Positions 41,697 through 50,286 of a DNA stretch of 64,000 nt are shown piece after piece. Source of the stretch: Gemmobacter lanyuensis (GTDB lineage: Bacteria; Pseudomonadota; Alphaproteobacteria; Rhodobacterales; Rhodobacteraceae); NCBI RefSeq assembly GCF_014652355.1, contig NZ_BMYQ01000001.1, positions 60,180 to 124,179 of the forward strand, read 5' to 3'. The notes under the pieces are model-generated. The model had not been told where the DNA came from. It did not search any database and saw nothing but the letters and a program-made list of their open reading frames with translations. Numbering within the stretch: position 1 is the stretch's first letter; each line of letters opens with the position of its first letter. A program made the translations under genes and the position numbers.

Positions 41697-42548
41697 TTAC
41701 CGCCCCGCCAGCCTGCGCCGCACGATCCGCATCAGCCGACGATGCACGGGGGAAATGCGGTGGCGCACATGCATCGCGGCATAGACGGGTTGCGACAGCA
41801 CCGGCGCATCGGTGACGCGCCGCAGCGCACCGCCCGCGGTCAAGGTCTCGGCGGTCTTGTCCAGCACATAGCCCGCCCCGCCCATCGCCTGAAGCAACGA
41901 AGCGACCGTCGCGCTTTGCCCGACCGAAATCTGGCTTCCTGCCAGATGCGGCGTCACCGCCCGGTGCATCGATTCAAACACCGATGAGAAATGTGCGAAG
42001 ATGAAGCTTTCGGGCTGCACCTCGGCCAGGGTTTCCGTATCGGATGAGACCATGACATAAGGCACCTCGCCCACGGTTTCGAAATGCAGGTCAGGGTGGG
42101 GCTTGGGCGAATACATCACCGCGAAATCCTGCGTTCCCTGCAAAAGATCGGCGCACATCTGGTTGGAGTAATCCGGCTCGATGTAGAAGGCGGTATCGGG
42201 TAGGGCGCGGCGGAAATTGGCAACCCAGTCGCCAATATGCTGGGCCGCAAGATCGTTCTGGATGCCCAGCCGGATCAGATGCGCCGCGCGGTCTGGCACC
42301 TGGATGCGGCGGCGGGCCTCGTTCCATTCGTGGCGCAGGCTGCGGGCGTGGGCCTCGAAGCGCGTGCCTTCCATCGTCAGGTCGGTGCCCGCGCGCGACC
42401 GATCGAACAGCCGCGCCCCCAGCGCCCCTTCCAGCGACATGACGCGCGCCGAAACCGTGCTTTGCGTGACCCCCAGCCGCTCGGCCGTGCGATTGAAGCT
42501 GCGCGTTTCGCACAGGTCCAGAAATGTTTCGAGAAGTTCGATCTGCAT
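41697..42548 (-). CDS. LysR-family transcriptional regulator
   Basis: This 283-residue regulator has an N-terminal HTH (ETRSFNRTAERLGVTQSTVSARV near residue 14) and a substrate-binding effector domain. The start is ATG 42548. It is divergent from the FAD demethylase gene, with a T-N11-A box between them, so it probably controls the amine cluster and itself. Confidence 0.88.
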   Translation of the reverse strand: MQIELLETFLDLCETRSFNRTAERLGVTQSTVSARVMSLEGALGARLFDRSRAGTDLTMEGTRFEAHARSLRHEWNEARRRIQVPDRAAHLIRLGIQNDLAAQHIGDWVANFRRALPDTAFYIEPDYSNQMCADLLQGTQDFAVMYSPKPHPDLHFETVGEVPYVMVSSDTETLAEVQPESFIFAHFSSVFESMHRAVTPHLAGSQISVGQSATVASLLQAMGGAGYVLDKTAETLTAGGALRRVTDAPVLSQPVYAAMHVRHRISPVHRRLMRIVRRRLAGR

Positions 42549-42566
42549 TATGGTCCCCACCCTGTC

Positions 42567-42585
42567 TGATCGTTTTTTCCGATCA
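42567..42585 (+). promoter_or_regulatory. LysR-type T-N11-A operator
   Basis: TGATCG (42567-42572) and CGATCA (42580-42585) form an exact inverted repeat around TTTTTTC, with T at 42570 and A at 42582 in the T-N11-A spacing. It sits 19 bases before the LysR start and 72 bases before the FAD demethylase gene. Confidence 0.6.
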
Positions 42586-42656
42586 ATAGCGCGGGTCAGG
42601 CCGAATTGAAAGCACGGGTTGGGCTGATAGTCTGTCGGCAAGGTCAGGAGGACAGA

Positions 42657-45098
42657 ATGGCGGATTTACCCGGTTCGGCAAGGGTTGTGATCATCGGGGG
42701 CGGGGCGGTCGGGGCTTCGGCGCTTTATCATCTGGCGAAGGCGGGATGGACGGATTGCCTGCTGCTGGAAAAGAATGAGCTGACGGCCGGGTCCACCTGG
42801 CATGCGGCAGGCAATGTGCCGACGTTTTCGTCCAGCTGGTCGATCATGAACATGCAGCGCTATTCGGCGCAGCTGTATCGGACCCTCGGGGCCGAAGTTG
42901 ATTACCCGATGAACTATCATGTCACCGGGTCGGTCCGGCTGGGCCACAGCACCGAACGGCTGCTGGAATTCAAGCGCGTGGCCGGGATGGGCCGCTATCA
43001 GGGCATGGACCTTGAGGTGCTGGGGGTGGAGGAGATCCGCAACCGCTATCCCTTCCTGGAAACCCATGATCTGAGCGGGGCGCTTTATGACCCCTATGAT
43101 GGCGACATTGATCCGGCGCAGCTGACCCAGGCGCTTGCCAAGGGCGCGCGGCAGATGGGCGCGCGGATCGAGCGCTTCTGCCCCGTGACGGCCGTCCGGC
43201 GTGAGGGCGGCGAATGGCTGCTGACCACGCCCAAGGGCGAGGTGCGCTGCGAATATGTGGTGAATGCCGCGGGCTATTATGCCGCCGAGGTGGGCCGCAT
43301 GTTCGGCCGCCGTGTACCGATGATGGTGATGAGCCACCAATACCTCTTGTTCGACACCATCCCCGAACTGGCACGCTGGTCGCAAGAGGTGGGCCACAAG
43401 CTGCCGCTGCTGCGTGATGTGGACAGCAGCTATTACCTGCGGCAAGAAAAATATGGCTTTAATCTTGGGCCTTACGAAAACCCCTGCCGGGCGCATTGGG
43501 CGACACCCGATGATCCGATGCCCGAGGATTTCAGCTTTCAGCTGTTCCCTGATGATCTGGAGCGGCTGGAATGGCATATCGCCGACGCCATGGCGCGGGT
43601 GCCGCTGCTGGAAAAGGCGGCCTTGCAGAAGGTCATCAACGGGCCGATCCCCTATACCCCCGATGGCAATCCGCTGATCGGGCCGATGCCGGGGGTGCCC
43701 AATGCCTTTGAGGCCTGCGTCTTCACCTTCGGCATCTGTCAGGCCGGGGGCGCGGGCAAGGTGCTGGCCGAATGGCTGACCGAGGGCGCGACGGAATGGG
43801 ACATGTGGTCCTGCGATCCCCGCCGCTTTACCGGGTGGGAGGATCACGATTACTGCGTGAAAAAGGGGATGGAGGTCTATGGCCACGAATATGGCATCCA
43901 TTTCCCGCATTACGCCTGGCCCGCGGGGCGCGACAAACGCCTGTCGCCGGTGCATGACCGCACCCGGGCGCTGGGCGCGCAATATGGCGCCTATAACGGC
44001 TGGGAGCGCGCGCTCTGGTATGCGCGGCCGGGGGATGACACATCCGAGGCAGGCCAGCAGACCTGGGCGCGCGACGGCGCCTGGTTCGGTGCCATGGCTG
44101 CAGAATGTGCGGCGGTGCGCGATGCGGCGGGGATCCTCGATCTGCCGGGCTTTTCGCGCTTCCGCCTGACGGGGCCGGGGGCGGCCGACTGGCTGTCGCG
44201 CCAGATTACCGGCAAGGTGCCCGCGGTGGGACGCCTGGGCCTGTGCTATTTCGCCGATGACCAGGGCCGCATCGTCACCGAGATGTCGGCCGCGCGTCTG
44301 GCCGAGGATGAGTTCTGGCTGATCACCGCCGCGACCGCGCAGCTGCATGACCGCGAATGGCTGGAACGGCATCTGGCGCCGGGCCTGTCGATCCGGGATG
44401 AAAGCGCCGATTGGGCGACGCAGATCCTGACCGGGCCGAAGTCGCGCGCGATCCTGGGCGAGGTGGCCGAGGCCGATCTGTCGCGCCCCTGGCTGAGCTG
44501 GCAGACCGCGCGGATTGCCGGGGCGGAGGTTCTGCTGATGCGGGTGAGCTTTGCCGGGGAGCTGGGCTGGGAGATCCACAGCCGCGTGGGGGATACCCCG
44601 GCGGTCTGGGATGCGGTCTGGGCGGCGGGGCAGGCCCAGGGCCTGCGCCCCTTTGGCATGTTCGCGCTGGACAGTCTGCGGATCGAAAAGGGCTATCGCG
44701 CCTGGAAGGGCGATCTTTCGACCGACTACACCCTGTTGCAGGGGGGGCTCGAGCGGTTCATCGACTGGTCGAAGCCCGAGTTCCGTGGCCGTGCTGCACT
44801 TGCGGCGGAACAGCAGCGCGGGGTGACACGCCGGTTCGTGACGCTGAAGATCGAGGCGGGGGCTTATGACCCGCCCTATATGGCGACGGTCTGGGCCGGC
44901 GATCAGGTGGCGGGGGAGCTGACCTCGGGCGGCTGGGGATTCCGAGTGGGCGCTTGTTTGGGTCTGGGCGTAGTGCGTGCCGATCTGGCGGTGCCGGGCA
45001 CGCGGCTGGAGGTCGAGATCTTTGGCACCCGTCACGCGGCGGAGGTTTTGCCTGAGGGGCCGGTCTGGGACCCGACCAACGCGCGTCTGCGCGGCTGA
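42657..45098 (+). CDS. FAD-dependent dimethylglycine/sarcosine dehydrogenase-like demethylase with GcvT domain
   Basis: This 813-residue protein has an N-terminal DAO/FAD domain (VVIIGGGAVGASALYHLAKA, then AGSTWHAAGN with the His that often binds FAD covalently) and an FAO_M linker. The C-terminal folate-binding GcvT domain starts near residue 430 (AYNGWERALWYARPGD and AELGWEIHS blocks). Such enzymes remove methyl groups from N-methyl amino acids and pass them to tetrahydrofolate. AGGAGG precedes ATG 42657. The neighbour is an MttB-family methyltransferase. Confidence 0.87.
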   Translation: MADLPGSARVVIIGGGAVGASALYHLAKAGWTDCLLLEKNELTAGSTWHAAGNVPTFSSSWSIMNMQRYSAQLYRTLGAEVDYPMNYHVTGSVRLGHSTERLLEFKRVAGMGRYQGMDLEVLGVEEIRNRYPFLETHDLSGALYDPYDGDIDPAQLTQALAKGARQMGARIERFCPVTAVRREGGEWLLTTPKGEVRCEYVVNAAGYYAAEVGRMFGRRVPMMVMSHQYLLFDTIPELARWSQEVGHKLPLLRDVDSSYYLRQEKYGFNLGPYENPCRAHWATPDDPMPEDFSFQLFPDDLERLEWHIADAMARVPLLEKAALQKVINGPIPYTPDGNPLIGPMPGVPNAFEACVFTFGICQAGGAGKVLAEWLTEGATEWDMWSCDPRRFTGWEDHDYCVKKGMEVYGHEYGIHFPHYAWPAGRDKRLSPVHDRTRALGAQYGAYNGWERALWYARPGDDTSEAGQQTWARDGAWFGAMAAECAAVRDAAGILDLPGFSRFRLTGPGAADWLSRQITGKVPAVGRLGLCYFADDQGRIVTEMSAARLAEDEFWLITAATAQLHDREWLERHLAPGLSIRDESADWATQILTGPKSRAILGEVAEADLSRPWLSWQTARIAGAEVLLMRVSFAGELGWEIHSRVGDTPAVWDAVWAAGQAQGLRPFGMFALDSLRIEKGYRAWKGDLSTDYTLLQGGLERFIDWSKPEFRGRAALAAEQQRGVTRRFVTLKIEAGAYDPPYMATVWAGDQVAGELTSGGWGFRVGACLGLGVVRADLAVPGTRLEVEIFGTRHAAEVLPEGPVWDPTNARLRG

Positions 45099-45103
45099 GG
45101 GCG

Positions 45104-45152
45104 GCGCCGGGGGCCAGCCCCCGGACCCCCGGGATATTTAGAGACAGAAAAG
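45104..45152 (+). repeat. Intergenic GC-hairpin/GGATATTT element, copy 5
   Basis: CCGGGGGC and GCCCCCGG arms are followed by GACCCCCGGGATATTTAGAGACAGAAAAG. It lies between the FAD demethylase stop and the MttB-family ribosome site, which follows directly. Confidence 0.6.
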
Positions 45153-45167
45153 ACAGGGAGGCCTATC

Positions 45168-46721
45168 ATGGATGAGGCGATGGAAGGCTGCGCCCCGGCG
45201 CGGGCACGGCGGAGCGGCGGGCGCACGGCGCGGGTGGCCGAGCGGGCCGCCCCCCTGGCAGAGGCCTTGCGGCCGGTGCGGGCCGGGATGCCGGGGGGGC
45301 AATACCGGCCCCTGACCGCGGCGGGGGAGGCGCAGATCCATGCGGCGGCGCTGGATGCGCTGGAGGAGATCGGGCTGGCCAATGCGCCGCCTTCGGGGGG
45401 GGAGATCCTGACCGGGGCGGGGGCGGTGCTGGGCGCGGATGGGCGCATCCGGTTTCCGCGCGCGCTGGTCGAGGACATGCTGGCGAAGGCCGCGCGGGGG
45501 ATCACGCTGTTTGCCCGCGATCCGAAGCATGATCTGCATCTGAGGGGGAGCAATGTGCATTTCGGCACCGCGGGGGCGGCGGTGCATGTGGTGGACCCGG
45601 TCACGCTGGAGTATCGCGATAGCACGGCGCAGGATTTGTATGATGCGGCGCGGTTGGTGCAGCATCTGGACAATGTGCATTTCTATCAGCGCACCATGGT
45701 CTGCCGCGATGTGGTCGACAATTACGATATGGATGTGAACACGCTTTATGCCTGTCTGTCGGGGACGACCAAGCATGTGGGCACCTCTTTCAGTGATCCG
45801 TCGCATGTGGCGGGGTGTTTCGATCTGTTGCATGCGGTGGCGGGGAGCGAAGAAGCCTGGCGCGCGCGGCCTTTCGTGAGCAATTCCAACTGCTTCGTCG
45901 TGCCGCCGATGAAATTTGCCGAGGAATCCTGCCGGGTGATGGAGGATTGCGTGCGGCGCGGCATGCCGGTTCTGCTGCTATCGGCGGGGCAGGCGGGGGC
46001 GACGGCGCCGGCACCCATTGCGCTGGCCATCGTGCAGGCGGTGGCGGAATGTCTGGCCGGGGTGGTCTATGTCAATGCCATCCGGCCGGGGGCGCCCGCG
46101 ATCTTTGGCACCTGGCCCTTCGTGAGCGATCTGCGCACCGGGGCCATGTCGGGCGGCAGTGCGGAGCAGGCGCTTCTGACGGCGGGGTGCGCGCAGATGC
46201 ACCGCTTCTACGACCTGCCGGGGGGGGCGGCGAGCGGGATCACCGACAGCAAGCTGCCCGATATGCAGGCGGGGTGGGAGCAGGCGATCACCAATGTGCT
46301 GGCCGGGCTTTCGGGGCTGAACATGTGCTACGAGGCGGTGGGGATGCATGCGTCGCTGCTGGGGTTCTGCATGGAGAGCCTCGTGCTGGGGGACGACATT
46401 CTGGGGCAGGTGTTGCGCTGTGTGCGGGGCATTGATGTGACGCCGGATTCGACCAGTCTGGACGCGATGAAAGAGGTCTGTCTGGGCGGCCCCGGCCATT
46501 ATCTGGGATCGACCCAGACGCTGGGACTGATGCAGACGGAATACATCTATCCGGTCGTGGGCAACCGGATGTCGCCCAAGGAATGGGCCGAGGCGCGCAA
46601 GCCGCAGTTGCTTGACCGGGCCATCGCGCGCAAGAATGAGATCCTGGCCAAGGCCGGGTGCTGTATCGACCCTGCCGTCGATGCCGCGATCCGGGCGCGT
46701 TTCAACATCCACTTCCGGTGA
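45168..46721 (+). CDS. MttB-family (non-pyrrolysine) methylamine methyltransferase
   Basis: This 517-residue protein of the trimethylamine methyltransferase superfamily has a conserved interior such as STAQDLYDAARLVQHLDNV, VGTSFSDPSHV, and ASGITDSKLPDMQAGWEQA. No in-frame amber codon interrupts it, so it is the non-pyrrolysine type. Relatives such as MtgB demethylate glycine betaine to a corrinoid protein. No corrinoid protein or its reductive activator is nearby. Start ATG 45168 follows GGGAGG. The substrate is unknown; a quaternary or tertiary amine is likely. Confidence 0.86.
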   Translation: MDEAMEGCAPARARRSGGRTARVAERAAPLAEALRPVRAGMPGGQYRPLTAAGEAQIHAAALDALEEIGLANAPPSGGEILTGAGAVLGADGRIRFPRALVEDMLAKAARGITLFARDPKHDLHLRGSNVHFGTAGAAVHVVDPVTLEYRDSTAQDLYDAARLVQHLDNVHFYQRTMVCRDVVDNYDMDVNTLYACLSGTTKHVGTSFSDPSHVAGCFDLLHAVAGSEEAWRARPFVSNSNCFVVPPMKFAEESCRVMEDCVRRGMPVLLLSAGQAGATAPAPIALAIVQAVAECLAGVVYVNAIRPGAPAIFGTWPFVSDLRTGAMSGGSAEQALLTAGCAQMHRFYDLPGGAASGITDSKLPDMQAGWEQAITNVLAGLSGLNMCYEAVGMHASLLGFCMESLVLGDDILGQVLRCVRGIDVTPDSTSLDAMKEVCLGGPGHYLGSTQTLGLMQTEYIYPVVGNRMSPKEWAEARKPQLLDRAIARKNEILAKAGCCIDPAVDAAIRARFNIHFR

Positions 46722-46725
46722 GCCG

Positions 46726-48159
46726 ATGATCCCCCAGACCCTGAGCAAGTTCTATATCGACGGCCAATGGGTCGAACCGATCACTGCGGACCGTCTGGGG
46801 GTGGAAAACCCCGCCACGGGCGCGATCATCGCCGAGGTGGCCTTGGGTAGCCCGGCCGATGCGGACCGCGCGGTGGCGGCGGCGCGGGCGGCCTTTGACG
46901 ATTATGCGCGCTGGCCCGTGGCCGAGCGGATCGCGCTGCTTGCGCGGGTGCTGGAGATTTATCAGCGCCGGTCGGAGGATTTTGCCGAAGCCATGCGCCT
47001 TGAGATGGGGGCGCCCATCACCTGGGCGCGCGAGGCGCAGGTCTGGGCGGGGCAGGTGCATCTGGAAAGCACGCTGATCGCGGCCGAGCGCATGGTCTGG
47101 GAGGAGATGCGCGGCTCGACCCGCCTTGTGCGCGAGGGGATCGGGGTCTGCGCGCTGATCACGCCCTGGAACTGGCCCATGAACCAGATCGCCTGCAAGG
47201 TGGCCCCGGCGCTGGTGGCGGGCTGCACCATGGTGCTGAAACCGTCCGAGATTGCGCCGTTGTCGGGGACGCTCTTTGCCGAGGTCTGCCATGAGGCGGG
47301 GGTGCCGCGGGGGGTGTTCAACCTGGTGCATGGGACCGGCCCCGAGGTGGGGGCGCATCTGTCCGCGCATCCCGAGGTGGATATGGTGAGCTTTACCGGA
47401 TCGACCCGCGCCGGCGTGCAGGTCGCGCAGGCGGCAGCGCCCACGGTGAAGCGGGTGGCGCAGGAGCTGGGCGGGAAATCCGCCAATATCCTGCTGCCGG
47501 GTGTGGATCTTGAGGTGGCGGTGCGCGCGGGCGTCGAGGGCTGCTTCGGGAATACAGGGCAAAGCTGCGATGCGCCGACGCGGATGCTGGTGGAACGCGC
47601 CCGCATGGATGAGGTGCTGGCGATTGCCGCGCGTGTGGCCGCCGAGGTGGTCATCGGTGATACCACCGATCCGGCCACGACCATGGGGCCGCTGGTGTCG
47701 GGGCTGCAGTTCGACAAGGTGCAGGCGCTGATCGCGCGGGGTATCGAAGAGGGCGCGACCCTGGTGTGCGGCGGGCTTGGCCGCCCCGAGGGCGCCCCGC
47801 AGGGCTGGTATGTGCGCCCGACGATCTTTTGCCATGTCACCAATGATATGACTATCGCCCGGGACGAGATTTTTGGCCCGGTCCTGTCGATTCTGGCCTA
47901 TGATGATGTGGAAGAGGCGATCCGCATCGCCAATGATACGCCCTATGGCCTTGCCGCCTATGTGCAGGGGCCGCGCGATCTGGCCCGCGCCGTGGGCCGC
48001 CGCTTGCGGGCGGGGCAGGTGAACCTGAACGGACCCGACTGGGACACTTTTGCCCCATTTGGCGGTTACAAGCAGTCAGGCAATGGACGGGAATATGCGG
48101 ATTGGGGCATTCATGATTTCTGCGAGGTCAAGGCACTGATCGGATACGGAGGAGAGTGA
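46726..48159 (+). CDS. NAD-dependent aldehyde dehydrogenase
   Basis: This 477-residue enzyme has the general-base Glu in QELGGKSANILLPG and the nucleophile Cys in GNTGQSCDAPTRM, with cofactor block ITPWNWPMNQIACK. It starts at ATG 46726, four bases after the MttB stop, and its stop overlaps the next gene by one base. It probably oxidises an aldehyde released by the neighbouring demethylation steps; the aldehyde is not known. Confidence 0.9.
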   Translation: MIPQTLSKFYIDGQWVEPITADRLGVENPATGAIIAEVALGSPADADRAVAAARAAFDDYARWPVAERIALLARVLEIYQRRSEDFAEAMRLEMGAPITWAREAQVWAGQVHLESTLIAAERMVWEEMRGSTRLVREGIGVCALITPWNWPMNQIACKVAPALVAGCTMVLKPSEIAPLSGTLFAEVCHEAGVPRGVFNLVHGTGPEVGAHLSAHPEVDMVSFTGSTRAGVQVAQAAAPTVKRVAQELGGKSANILLPGVDLEVAVRAGVEGCFGNTGQSCDAPTRMLVERARMDEVLAIAARVAAEVVIGDTTDPATTMGPLVSGLQFDKVQALIARGIEEGATLVCGGLGRPEGAPQGWYVRPTIFCHVTNDMTIARDEIFGPVLSILAYDDVEEAIRIANDTPYGLAAYVQGPRDLARAVGRRLRAGQVNLNGPDWDTFAPFGGYKQSGNGREYADWGIHDFCEVKALIGYGGE

Positions 48160-49055
48160 TGCGCTACGGGTTTGTCGGGCTTGGCAATATGGGCGGGCAT
48201 CTGGCGGCGAGCCTGATCCGCGCCGGGTTCGACGTGGTGGTCTATGACCGCAAGCCCGATGCCAGCCGCCGCCACGGCGCGATGGGGGCTGTGGTCGCCG
48301 CATCGCTGGTCGATCTGGCGGGGCAGGTGGATCACGTCTTTACCTGCCTGCCCGACCCCCATGCCAGCGAAGCCGTTCTGGCGCAGCTGCTGCCGTTTTT
48401 GCCCGAGGGGGCGAACTGGATCGAATGTTCCACGCTGGGCCGCGATGACGTGCTGCGGCTGGCGCATTTCGCCAGCGATCAGGGCGTGCGGATGCTCGAG
48501 GCGCCGGTCACGGGGGGCGTGCATCTGGCGGCGCGGGGCGAGATCACGATCTTTCTGGGAGGAGAGGTCGATCTTCTGGCGCTGCATCGCCCGGCGTTGC
48601 AGGCGATGGGCGGGCGGCTGATCCATATCGGTCCGCTGGGGGCGGCTGCGGTGATGAAGGTCATCTCGAACATGCTGGCCTTCGTGCATCTGCTGGCGGA
48701 AGGCGAGGCGCTGATGCTGGCAAGCCGCGGCGGGCTGGACCTGCGGACGGTCTATGAGGCGATCGGCGCTTCGGCCGGGAACAGTTTCGTGCATGAGAAT
48801 GAGGCCCAGCTGATCCTGAACGGCAGCTATGACGGGCGCTTCACCATGGATTTCGCGCTGCGCGATCTGGGCTTTGCGCTGGAATTCGCGCGCGAGGCCG
48901 GGGTGCCGCTGGATCTGGCGGCGCAGGTGCAACAGGCCTTTGTGCGCGGGCGCGCGGCTTTTGGGGGGGACGCGCCCTCTACCCAGGTCGTCAAGCTGCT
49001 GGAGGATCTGTTGCAGACGCCGCTGCGGTCCGAGGGGTTCCCGGACCGGCTGTAA
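48159..49055 (+). CDS. Beta-hydroxyacid dehydrogenase family protein (HIBADH-like)
   Basis: This 298-residue NAD(P)-dependent dehydrogenase has a dinucleotide motif YGFVGLGNMGGHLAASLI, substrate motif VTGGVHLAARGE and catalytic Lys in VMKVISNMLAF. It may reduce or oxidise a short beta-hydroxy acid or a semialdehyde. ATG 48159 overlaps the stop of the aldehyde dehydrogenase (TGATG); GTG 48156 is an alternative. Confidence 0.87.
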   Translation: MRYGFVGLGNMGGHLAASLIRAGFDVVVYDRKPDASRRHGAMGAVVAASLVDLAGQVDHVFTCLPDPHASEAVLAQLLPFLPEGANWIECSTLGRDDVLRLAHFASDQGVRMLEAPVTGGVHLAARGEITIFLGGEVDLLALHRPALQAMGGRLIHIGPLGAAAVMKVISNMLAFVHLLAEGEALMLASRGGLDLRTVYEAIGASAGNSFVHENEAQLILNGSYDGRFTMDFALRDLGFALEFAREAGVPLDLAAQVQQAFVRGRAAFGGDAPSTQVVKLLEDLLQTPLRSEGFPDRL

Positions 49056-49063
49056 GGCGGCGC

Positions 49064-49723
49064 TCAGATCAGGGCGACGAGACGCGCGGCCTCGGCGTGG
49101 ATATCGGCGAGGGGGGCGCGATCTTCGCCGGGGAAGAAGCGCGCGCGGGTGGCGGTGGCCATCGGGGCGGGCGTTTCGATCAGCACGCGCGGGCCGATCT
49201 TGGCGCCTTCGGCCTGCCAGCTTTGCGCCAGCGCGATCTGGCCTGCCTTGGTCGCGCCATAGGCGCCGAAATACATGTTGCCGCCGCGCGGATCGTTGAA
49301 GAACATCGCAGTCGCCCCTTCGGACGCCTGCAGCAGCGGTGCGATCATCGGGATCAGGATGCCGGTTGCGCGCAGGTTGGTTGCGACCGATTTGTCCCAA
49401 TCCTTCTTGTCGAGGAAATTCGCCGGGGCGAGGGGGGCTGCGTGGATCGCGGCATGGACCCAGAGGTCGAGTTTGCCCCAGCGATCATGGATCGAGCGGC
49501 AGAGATGCGCCATGGCATCATCATTGGTGATGTCCATCGGCGCCAGCGTGAGCTCGCCCGCGCCGGGCTGTTTCTTGGCCTTCACGCGGTCATCGAGTTC
49601 CTCGAGCCCGCCCACGGTGCGGGCCAGCGCCACCACATGCCAGCCCCGCGCCGCGAGGGTTTCGGCCATGGCGAAGCCAAGTCCGCGCGAGGCGCCGGTC
49701 ACGAGTGCGATGCGGTGGGTCAT
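49064..49723 (-). CDS. Short-chain dehydrogenase/reductase
   Basis: This 219-residue Rossmann enzyme has TGASRGLGFAMA near residue 9 and the catalytic YGATK in MYFGAYGATKAG. The Ser that normally precedes the Tyr by 13 is not obvious (FFNDPRGG), so the catalytic triad may be altered. ATG 49723 is used; an upstream in-frame start lies inside the repeat element. It converges with the beta-hydroxyacid dehydrogenase gene. Confidence 0.8.
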   Translation of the reverse strand: MTHRIALVTGASRGLGFAMAETLAARGWHVVALARTVGGLEELDDRVKAKKQPGAGELTLAPMDITNDDAMAHLCRSIHDRWGKLDLWVHAAIHAAPLAPANFLDKKDWDKSVATNLRATGILIPMIAPLLQASEGATAMFFNDPRGGNMYFGAYGATKAGQIALAQSWQAEGAKIGPRVLIETPAPMATATRARFFPGEDRAPLADIHAEAARLVALI

Positions 49724-49755
49724 GGAGGCAGTCCTTGCGCGACGGAATGGGCGGA

Positions 49756-50193
49756 TCAGGCCGGGGGGTTCACACCCCCGGACCCCCGTGGGATATTTGA
49801 GCAACGGGAAAGGCGCAAGGGTGCTTGCTCGCGGCCCTTTGCCGCGATTTCCTGCAGGCGGAGACTGAGGATGCGCTGGAGGAGCGCGCGCGGCAGGGGC
49901 GTGGCGGGGGTGAAGAGGATGCCGCTTTTCGAGGTCTTCCAGCCCGCGGTTTCAGTGGCGAGGTGCGGAAGGATGGTGCCGGAATGGGGGTAGAGGCCGA
50001 GATGGTGGCGGAAGGCCGCAAAGCCCACCACCATGCGCCCCCTTGGCCCCGGTTGGCGGAAGCCGGGCATGGCGTAGGACATCACCTCGGTGCAGTCGGG
50101 GAGGAGGTCGGCAAGGGTTGCGCGCAATGCGGTCAGGGCGCGGCGCTGATCTTCGGGCAGGGCGGCGAGATAGAGGTCGACGGGGGGCGACAT
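49756..50193 (-). CDS. DUF1801-domain protein
   Basis: This 145-residue cytosolic protein has the DUF1801 pattern DLYLAALPEDQRRALTALRA, MSYAMPGFR and HLGLYPHSG. Members are sometimes called iron-chaperone (Fra/YdhG) proteins, but the function is not settled. ATG 50193 is chosen because the domain starts there; an upstream in-frame ATG at 50265 is possible. The last 19 residues are coded by the intergenic repeat element, copy 6. Confidence 0.75.
   Translation of the reverse strand: MSPPVDLYLAALPEDQRRALTALRATLADLLPDCTEVMSYAMPGFRQPGPRGRMVVGFAAFRHHLGLYPHSGTILPHLATETAGWKTSKSGILFTPATPLPRALLQRILSLRLQEIAAKGREQAPLRLSRCSNIPRGSGGVNPPA
49758..49812 (+). repeat. Intergenic GC-hairpin/GGATATTT element, copy 6, inside a reading frame
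   Basis: CCGGGGG and CCCCCGG arms are followed by CGTGGGATATTTGAGCAACGGG. On the other strand it forms the 3' end of the DUF1801 gene, adding a C-terminal tail of about 19 residues. Its tail differs from the ACAGAAAA type, as in copy 2. Confidence 0.6.
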
Positions 50194-50286
50194 GGCAGGG
50201 GCCTGGGTTGCGGGGGCCCGAACAGCATGAAGCCCCGGCAGCCTTGGCGCAACCGGGGCGTTCAAAGGTGTGGGTCGGTCAGGCGC

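Noticed and set aside
42666-45035. A 789-codon leftward open frame opposite the FAD demethylase
   Set aside because: The translation is Arg/His/Pro-rich low-complexity sequence typical of antisense frames in high-GC DNA; the rightward gene has clear domains.
45168-46721. Pyrrolysine insertion in the MttB-family gene
   Set aside because: No in-frame TAG occurs before the natural stop and no pylTSBCD genes are seen.
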